This document shows positions 56,969 through 64,000 of a stretch of DNA of 64,000 nt, piece after piece (position 1 is the first letter of the stretch; each line of letters opens with the position of its first letter). This DNA comes from Fonsecaea monophora (Eukaryota > Ascomycota > Eurotiomycetes > Chaetothyriales > Herpotrichiellaceae): the NCBI RefSeq assembly GCF_001642475.1, contig NW_019174007.1, positions 97,849 through 161,848 on the forward strand. The letters are read 5' to 3'. A program made the translations under genes and the position numbers. Under the pieces are notes generated by a model. That model did not search any database. It saw nothing but the letters and a program-made list of their open reading frames with translations, and was not told the origin of the DNA.

Positions 56969-58860
56969 TCAGGCTTGGGTGCCTACATCTTCAATCACGG
57001 CCGCTCGAGGTCCCTCCTTCTCTGAACTTACGTCGTCGACCTGCTTCGGACCCATTCCGGGAATAATCTCCTCGATAGTCTCAAGAGCAATATGAGCGCT
57101 ATCGAGCTCCTTCTGATAAACTATGACCAGGTCGTGATCCCCGAAAATGGCCGCGACTTCTTCCAACGGCTTGTGCAGGGTGTCGGGGAAGATGAAAAAG
57201 GCACAGAACGCTCCCAGAGCCGAAAAGAGGATGAAGAAGATGTAGTACTTCCATCCGATGTTCGCGAAAGCTGTAGGTGCTGCTTGCAGCCACACTCTAG
57301 AGAAGGCTAGTGTCAGCACGTCGATATCGCACAAGAGGCTCTGGGCATATACACTTACATATTGATCCCGCTGTAGAAAGCGACACAAAGCGTGTAACCC
57401 TTCGCCCTCATGTGCGTCGGCCAGATCTCAGAGTGATAGAAGAACTCAGGTCCATCCAAACAAAGTTCAAAAAAGACCACATAGAGGAAGAAGGCAAAAA
57501 CAGCGGCGCCCAGACCGGCCTTGTTGTCAGAGTTTAGAAAGTTCGCAGTCAGCGCTGTTTCGAGGATGACAGCGATGCCGCAGCCGGTAAAGCCAACGCC
57601 GATGAGATAGTTCCGCTTGACGCGGTCGACGTAGGTCATGGCAATGATGCTGAAACATAGAGCTGTTGCCGTGTAGCCGGTTTGAAAGAGCAGTGTCTGA
57701 AGGTTGTCGTATCCTAGTTTTGCGTACAAACTGACGCCGTAGTCTGCAAAGCTTAGCACATGCATAAAAAGGGAGGAAAGGGGGGAAGGTGGTAAGGCAG
57801 TACTTTGTATGGTTAGAACACCCGAGCTCATGACGCAGACCATCAAGATGATCGAGATGAAAGCTCGTTTCCGGTAAGAGGGCCTGGTGAAGATCTCTTT
57901 GTACCCCGTGCTCAGGGAAGCGTCGAACTTGATCTGTCGTTGCATTTGATAGTACTCGCGTTTCGCAAACTCATTGTGAGGGTCCCTAGGATCCGAATGT
58001 AATCGAGCAATGATTGCCCATGCCTCCTCGTATCGGTCTTTGAGAAGAAGATATCTCGGAGATTCTGGAATCCAATAGATCCCACAACAGAGGATCAATG
58101 GGGGAATCATTGTCAGCGCCATTGGACCCCTCCAGGCATCTTTCGAATCAAAAAAGTAGAAGCCGACCCCAACATATCCAGTGAGCGTGTAGCTGTCATA
58201 CAAGACGTCAGAGCGAAGCAAATGGCTTGGTCGGCCACCATGCACTGGCCAGACTCACCCGACGTTGATCATGATGGGAGCTATGTCGCTGAGCATGCCG
58301 CGATGTGCCGGTGGAACGCTACGCATACCCAGTCAGCTCTGAGATATAAGCGGCTGGGAATCTGGTGTACGTACATTTCTGCAATCCACATTGGGACGGC
58401 GGCGACCAATTGAAACCCGCTGGTTGCTAGTCAGATCTGTGTTCGTTGACGAAATGAGAACAGGAGCTTACCCCCAGCCGGCGAAGAACCGAAAGACGAT
58501 GAACATAGCGGGGTTCACAGATCCAGTGATCAATGCTTGAGAGACGAGAACAAAAGTTGAACCGACAAAGATGTCCCACTTGCGTCCATATCTGTCAGCA
58601 ATCAAGCCATGGCAGATGGCGCCGAAGACGCCTCCGGCGTAGTAGAGACTGTTCATTGCACCAGTCAAGCTGGCCATGTTGGAGTCATTGAGACCCATGG
58701 CTACAAAGAAGGAAGGCTGTCCCAGCGTGGTACTGATGATGGAGGCTGAAGTGCCATAGGAACACGTGCCCAGTGACACAAAGAGGATGATGAGGACGGT
58801 GTAGAACTTGAAATGACGGCGGCGCTCGAAGACCGCCGCATCAGTGTTGAGCACAGTCAT
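56969..58860 (-). CDS. MFS sugar-type transporter (531 aa, 6 exons)
   Basis: Exons 58860-58472, 58419-58375, 58318-58259, 58192-57804, 57743-57359 and 57296-56969 (introns 52-66 nt) are phase-consistent. The start is the ATG at 58860; the open frame just upstream lacks another ATG. Sugar-porter marks are present: ADRYGRKWD after TM2, PESPRYLLLKDRYEEAW before the central loop, YVDRVKRNYLIGVG, and FFYHSEIWPTHMRAKG in the TM10-11 region. The two tiny exons (45 and 60 nt) encode the TM4 area. The family includes hexose, lactose, quinate and glycerol carriers; substrate cannot be told from sequence. It shares a 903-nt divergent promoter with the monooxygenase gene. Confidence 0.93.
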
Positions 58861-59763
58861 GGCGTTCACAAACTCCAGTCAACCTCTTTGGTAGGGACAA
58901 TATCTAACAAGTGCAGGAGTGGAAGATGGGTCTGAGAGATTGAGACGGCAAGGTTGACCAGGGGATCGAAGGCAGGTCGAGACCTCTCGCCTTTATATTC
59001 ACCGCCCCTCCTCCAAAGGCATCGTATCAGGCCAACCCCAGATGCCCAGTCTCTCTGAGGATAGAGCAATCTGGGGTAAGCCCCAGAAAGGAGGTCGACT
59101 TCTTCTCGCGCCGTCTGGGGAACGAGCTTGCACAGGAGTGTGAATGGAGAGGAGGCGGCGTCGCGGAATTTGACATCGTCTTTTTCCGTCTCTCGGCCCG
59201 CGTCTGGCCACACTTCCGACATTTTCTGGGGATTCTCTCTCCTCGGTATAGAGCTGAAAACCTCTCCTGGTCCGGCGTGGGTGCTGGTGTTCTTCTCCAC
59301 TGCCCATACAACGTCCTTCGTCACTGTACTGCGATCGGCTACATGGCACGGTACCGCCCCATCCTTGCCGAGTTTATCCAGACTCATTCGCTCGCCTCCC
59401 TTCCCATGCCGCTCATTTCGAGCGGCCTGGATGTTCGTGGGAGGAGCTCTATCTTTCGCACGGAGGTCTTGACCCATGGGATCAGATATGGAGTCTCCAA
59501 CCCGGAAAAAGGCACCTCCTCCTTAGGCCTCCCCGGTACTTCAACCCCCGGCATTCAAGAGATGAACAGTGTTTCTACATAGCTGTCCACTGGGCATCCT
59601 GTGGACACGAGGCAGTAGGACTTGAACAACCGATGAAAACCATCATTTCATAAAGAGTAGCAAACGAATCTCACGGCTTGTCAAAGGTGGATTCTCACAC
59701 CTTGGCCCCAGGCATAATAACACAACCTCCCTTGCCCTGCTAACTCTGCAAAAGAAATTTACG
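58861..59763. promoter_or_regulatory. Divergent promoter between sugar-type carrier and monooxygenase
   Basis: 903 nt without a supported ORF lie between opposed start codons, which fits coregulation of the two genes. No clear palindromic site was found. Confidence 0.45.
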
Positions 59764-61813
59764 ATGGCAATCAACGGAGTAACAAATGGAGCGACAGAAG
59801 ATGGGATAAACGGTGTGGCCCACACCGTAACAAATGGCGCCCTCAATGGAGTGACGGAGGCCGATACCAACAATGCTCATCGGGAACCCGCACCCATCGA
59901 AGCCACGGAGGCATACAAAAAATACCCCCTCGCGTACGAGTTGTCGAAGATGCCCTTCCTGTGGCCACGTCGAATGAAAGTGATTGTCGCCGGAGCTGGC
60001 GCGAGCGCCTTGTCATTGGCACATGAAGTCCAAACTGGTGTACTCAAGAACATTGATCTCCACATTCTTGAGAAGAACCAGGGTCTCGGCGGGACATGGT
60101 TCGAGAATCAATATCCGGGATGTGCTTGCGATATACCAGCTCACGCTTATCTCTTCACCTGGGCACCGAATCCCAGATGGTCGGAGTACTATGTCACGGC
60201 GCCGGAGATTCTGAAGTACTTCGAAGAAGTGGCAGAGAAGTATCAACTTAACCAGTATATCACGACCGGACGGAAGGTCGTGGGTGCCGAGTGGAACGAC
60301 GAGAAACAGCAATGGCTCGTCCACAGCAAGCAGACAGATGGAAGAAGAACCGTTGTTTCGAGTCCTGGAATCACAGATGGTGAAGTTGGCGAGGACATAG
60401 TCGAGGAGTGCGATATATTCATCAATGCCTCCGGATATTTCAATCACTGGCGTTGGCCTACAACCCCAGGCCGTGAACTCTTCCAAGGCCAACTCCTTCA
60501 CAGTGCTGATTACAATCCGAAGACCGACCTCAAGGGAAAGAAGGTCGGGTTGATCGGGAACGGCAGCAGTGGTATTCAGATTACCGCCGCCATCCAAAAG
60601 GAGGTATCAGAGCTGACTGTCTTCATGCGCAATCCGACCTGGATCACGGCGAGCTTGGGCTCTAGTTTCGTTCCGGCAAATGGGGAACCATTTACGGAGG
60701 AGCAGAAAGCGTTCTGGGCCAAGAACCCTGACGAATACCTCAAGTATCGTAAGGCCGTCGAGAAGGAGTTGAACGATGGCTTTCCCTTCTTCATCCATGG
60801 CACCAAAGCTCAAGCAGACGCCTTGGACTTTACGACCAAGGATATGAAGAGAAGACTCGCCAAGAAGCCCGAGCTGGCCGAGCTTCTGCTACCTACCTAT
60901 CCTGTGGGATGCCGAAGACCTACACCTGGAACCGGATACCTTGAAGCACTCTGCGCTGACAACGTCGAAATTGCTTGGGGAGAATTAGACTCGTTCACGG
61001 CCAAGGGCATCAAATCCGCCGATGGCACGGAGCGGGAGTTCGACGTTATCATCTGCGCCACGGGTTTCGACATGTCAATGTGAGTTGGGGAGCACTTTTG
61101 TCCGGCGCATGACTGACACCTCCGGCAGGGTGCCAAGATGGCCAACGATCGGATTGAATGGAGTGGACCTCCAGAAGAAATGGAAGGAAGACCCCGCAGC
61201 CTATCTTTCCGCCATCGCAAACGATATGCCAAATTATTTTGTTTATATGGTATGTGTTTCCTTTCCAATTAATTATCTTTGCCTGGGCCAACCTCATCTC
61301 TGGACAGGGTCCGGGTGCACCAGTGGGCCACGGCAGCCTCCTGCCCTCCATTGAGCGCGTAACCCTCTATATCGTCGATATCATCAACAAGCTCCAAACC
61401 CAAAACTACAGCTCCTTCCTCCTCAAGCCAGGCAAGGCTAAGAACTGGCAGTCGCAGATGCTGGCCTGGCTGGAGAAGACGGTGTGGGGCGACAACTGCC
61501 AGAGCTCGTTCAAGAATGGCACAGTCGACGGCAAATTGTACTCCTTCCACGGTGGCTCGCGTCTGCATTATTTTGAGTTATTGAGGCTACATCGCTATGA
61601 GGATTTTGAATGGAAGAGTAGGTGTCCGGAGCCGGAACTCGAATTTGCTTGGCTGGCTAGTGGGTTTCTGCAGCAGGAGTTGCACAATAAGGGAGAGGAT
61701 AATGTGTGAGTTGGCCCCCAATCTAGGTTTCTTTTCCTTGTCAGGTGCTGACCCGCTGCAGGTGGTATTTCAACCAGGAGCCAGAGGTCTTGACGTCGTT
61801 CATTGGGGAGTGA
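59764..61813 (+). CDS. Baeyer-Villiger-type FAD monooxygenase
   Basis: Four exons (59764-61079, 61129-61249, 61308-61705, 61762-61813; introns 49, 58 and 56 nt) encode 628 aa. The FAD Rossmann motif is GAGASA (77-82), followed by GGTW (109-112), YPGCACDIPAHAY, and an NADPH Rossmann motif GNGSSG (265-270). The Baeyer-Villiger fingerprint FxGxxxHxxxW appears as FQGQLLHSADY (240-250), with Tyr for the final Trp. CATGFD near the end of exon 1 is also typical. Type I enzymes insert oxygen beside a carbonyl using NADPH and O2; relatives act in sterigmatocystin and other polyketide pathways and in ketone catabolism. The first ~40 residues are an unusual NGVTNGA-type repeat. The neighbouring carriers and regulator suggest a dedicated pathway. 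Confidence 0.93.
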
Positions 61814-62132
61814 AGTTGTCATTGAAGGATTGGGCAAGGAGGATGTGCCTCTATGAGACTAGTGGCTAGTTAGTTTAACTATCTTGAGCAGGTTCACTCC
61901 AGCGTCGAAGTTGATAGCATTGTAGCAATCGTAGCAAGATTGCGGACGTTAGCCTAAATTACGTCCTGCCTCTGTGCAGTGTAGAGTTCTTGTATCACGC
62001 TTGCAACTGCTCCATGTCCATCAGACCTTCCGCTTTACTAGGTGTGGCACCCCGGCCGCCGGGCTTACATAATTTTAAAGGACGTTGCCAAGCTTAGATC
62101 ACTACGAGGTACATACGTAAGTCAGACCATCC
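61814..62132. other. 3' region of the monooxygenase and border of the transposon relic
   Basis: A GC-rich patch (62046-62068) precedes the switch to AT-rich sequence. No gene is supported. Confidence 0.4.
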
Positions 62133-62133
62133 C

Positions 62134-62162
62134 GTAATGCGCCAACCGTGTAATGCGCCAAC
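62134..62162 (+). repeat. Two direct copies of GTAATGCGCCAAC (16-bp unit)
   Basis: The 13-mer occurs at 62134-62146 and 62150-62162, separated by CGT, at the outer edge of the transposon relic. It is a candidate subterminal repeat or inverted-repeat end of the element. Confidence 0.6.
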
Positions 62163-63322
62163 TGCGACAAAATAGATTTTTGTACAATATTTCAATTATC
62201 GTCGCCATCGACGTCGTTTATATGCCATTACGTACAGAGACTCGCGAATTTAGTCTTCCTTAATGTATCTGACGTCGATTTAGCCTCTTTTACTCTATCT
62301 ATCTTATTCCATTCCTCCTGTCGTTGAGCTACCTGGTCCTGAGCCTTTTTAATTTCCTCGATAGAAGCGAAGGTCTTATTTGAGTCAATCTTGACCTTCG
62401 TACGCTTAGTAATAGTCTTCTCTTGAAGAGTGATCGATAATTGACTTAATTAAAGTGATTGTTGCGTTGATTTCCAAGTAAGTTAATCAATTACTTTTGC
62501 TGCCTTTTAGATGACTAATCGAGTATCTCTTTGAATAGGTATATCTTGAAGGACTTCGTACGCTTAAGTCCGAAATTATCGTCCGCTTAAAGGTGTAGCT
62601 ATACACTCGCTGATAGAGAGTTTTCTCTTCTTAATTTACGGTGACTATGGTGATATCGTTGATTGATCCGTACGTTGTATAACCTGCGATGATTGAAGAA
62701 CTTTCCTTAGGTCGTACGGATATAATCCAGTTCCTTTCCAGCCAGTTTCGATATATCGAGGTATAAGAACCTATTCTCTTACTTTTATATAGTATTTAAT
62801 GAATTAACGGCGTTATACGGGTTACGTTTCGTTGTATCTTGATAAATTAGCGATCTCTTTTCTATATAGTCGCTTTAAAACTGAAAAGACGCCAACATCA
62901 AGAGGTTGAAGGATATACGATGAATGTAAAGGTATATAGACTAACTGAACATCATTAATAAAGCATTCGTACATAAAATCGATCGAAATATGACTGCTGG
63001 CGTTGTCGTAAAGAAGAAGTCGTACGGTATCATTCGTCTAAGTCTGTAGAAGGAAGATCTCTCGTAACTAACTGAGTCCGACTTGATTTGAAGTAAATGC
63101 GTTCTCTATACACCGAAAGTGCTAATTCGAAGGAGTATTAAGTAGAAACTAAGTAGACTGAAGATCTTTTCCTTTAAAAAGGATTAATGGATCAATCGTA
63201 CGACCATCCGTAGAATAGTATCAGACCAATTAGCTAACTGGAGGGTGAATGTGTGTACTATGGGATCGATATTGATAGATAACTAGCCTATAGATAGAGA
63301 CGTCAACGCTTGAAGAGGCTTC

Positions 63323-63455
63323 AAGGTTGACAGGTACGACCCCTCTTGCTATATACATGCGGTAAGCCAGCTACTTGGCTGGCGGCCTAACTCCTTGGTT
63401 GGTGGCCTGAGCCGAGTGTCCAGTGTCACGTGGGTGTTCGTGACAAATAGGCTTC
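63323..63455. mobile_element. 126-bp nested insertion (MITE-like) with 7-bp target duplication
   Basis: AGGCTTC at 63316-63322 recurs exactly at 63449-63455. The 126 nt between (63323-63448) is GC-richer than its surroundings and interrupts the transposase reading just after VTIIEA; removing it and one AGGCTTC rejoins the frame (IIEA then SSSVDVSI). Its ends, AAGGTTGACAGGTACGACC and the complement of the right end, ATTTGTCACGAACACCC, are weakly similar. It is too small to encode a protein, so it would be a non-autonomous element. Confidence 0.55.
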
Positions 63456-64000
63456 GATAATAGTAACCTAATCGCGATTTTCTGGACTTTTGATATATAA
63501 ACGCTTTATAGTACTTCGTCCGATCACTCGTTAATTCGTACAGACTCCCATTCTAAGACCATATTCGTCAAAATTCTAGATATTTATCGTACGAATAGAA
63601 TATTGAGTAACGACCGCTAAAAAGTGATTAAAAAAGGCTTAAAGGGCTTTAGGGGAAGTATTCTCGGCACGGAGATATTCAATCTTCCTCCCTACCTTTG
63701 ATCGTACGTCAGGATGACGATTTAAGAAGCGATTAATCTAATTAACACCAATTGAAGAGTCTCCTCCTGAGGACTAAGAAATAAGCCCTACGAACTCGCG
63801 AACTTAAGCGAAAGAGGGTGGAGCGCCGGCGATATCTAGGTCGATAATCCATCGTATAAGAAGGTTCTCTTGCACGGGGGATAGTGTTTATTGCTCTTCT
63901 CTTGCTTCTTTTCGTGTACGCCCTCCTTTTAATCGTCGTCCGAGAGTGTCTCGACTGACACCGTACGCAGTCGCCGTTGCGCGAATTGAGGGATAGTCGC

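Larger units (their letters stand above)
62133..64000 (-). mobile_element. Decayed pogo/Fot-type DNA transposon, truncated by the window edge
   Basis: On the minus strand, broken frames spell a pogo-type transposase in order. A psq-like helix-turn-helix (ATAYGVSRDTLGRRL) lies near 63945-63990. A CENP-B-type segment (NRFLNRHPDVRSKVGR) lies near 63690-63740. The first catalytic Asp is in NFDEYG (63559-63576) and the second in YDNASSH (62990-63010), followed by LQPLDVGVFSVLKRLYRKE (62860-62915). Stops (TAA/TAG) fall where CAA, CAG or TGG would be expected, and the sequence is AT-rich, the pattern of repeat-induced point mutation. It is non-functional. Only the 3' side of the element is in the window; the right end lies beyond 64000. 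The exact left border is not proven. Confidence 0.8.

Overview
The window is nuclear DNA of a filamentous ascomycete (Pezizomycotina). Genes are spaced 0.3-4 kb apart and interrupted by short GT...AG introns (about 45-145 nt) with CTRAY-like branch sites. The protein set is typical of moulds: a Crh cell-wall transglycosylase, a Zn2Cys6 regulator, MFS permeases, a fungal SurE phosphatase and a pogo-like transposon carrying C-to-T type damage. Family content and gene style suggest Eurotiomycetes, perhaps Chaetothyriales, but that is only an impression. Most multi-exon models were spliced by hand and are phase-consistent from ATG to stop.

Layout. 1-4.8 kb: no gene I can support. 4.8-12.3 kb: two conserved fungal proteins of unknown function, a GH16 Crh-type transglycosylase with a C-terminal membrane anchor joined by one intron, and an MDR oxidoreductase. 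15-25.4 kb: a housekeeping block with nicotinate phosphoribosyltransferase, plasma-membrane t-SNARE (Sso type), mitochondrial BolA, PI-specific phospholipase C and an ACSF3-like acyl-CoA synthetase. 25.4-28.9 kb: gene-free. 28.9-40.5 kb: secreted type-B carboxylesterase, ACS-family MFS permease, a large F-box-like protein behind an 18-bp minisatellite, and cytochrome c peroxidase.

41.2-45.9 kb is an accessory patch of decayed or truncated genes: a UPF1/Sen1-like helicase relic, a PD-(D/E)XK-like DUF7924 protein whose tail is antisense to that relic, a truncated kinase-like ORF meeting a truncated nuclease-like ORF tail to tail, and a small Cys-rich ORF. A secreted SurE-type phosphatase follows at 46.7 kb.

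49.0-61.8 kb looks like a small metabolic cluster: a Zn2Cys6 regulator divergent from a TPR protein, a monocarboxylate-type MFS carrier, and a sugar-type MFS carrier divergent from a Baeyer-Villiger-type FAD monooxygenase. It could be a regulator, two carriers and an oxygenase for uptake and oxidation of a carbonyl compound; this is inference. The right end (about 62.1-64.0 kb) is AT-rich and holds a decayed pogo/Fot-type transposase on the minus strand, itself interrupted by a 126-bp insert flanked by a perfect 7-bp duplication.
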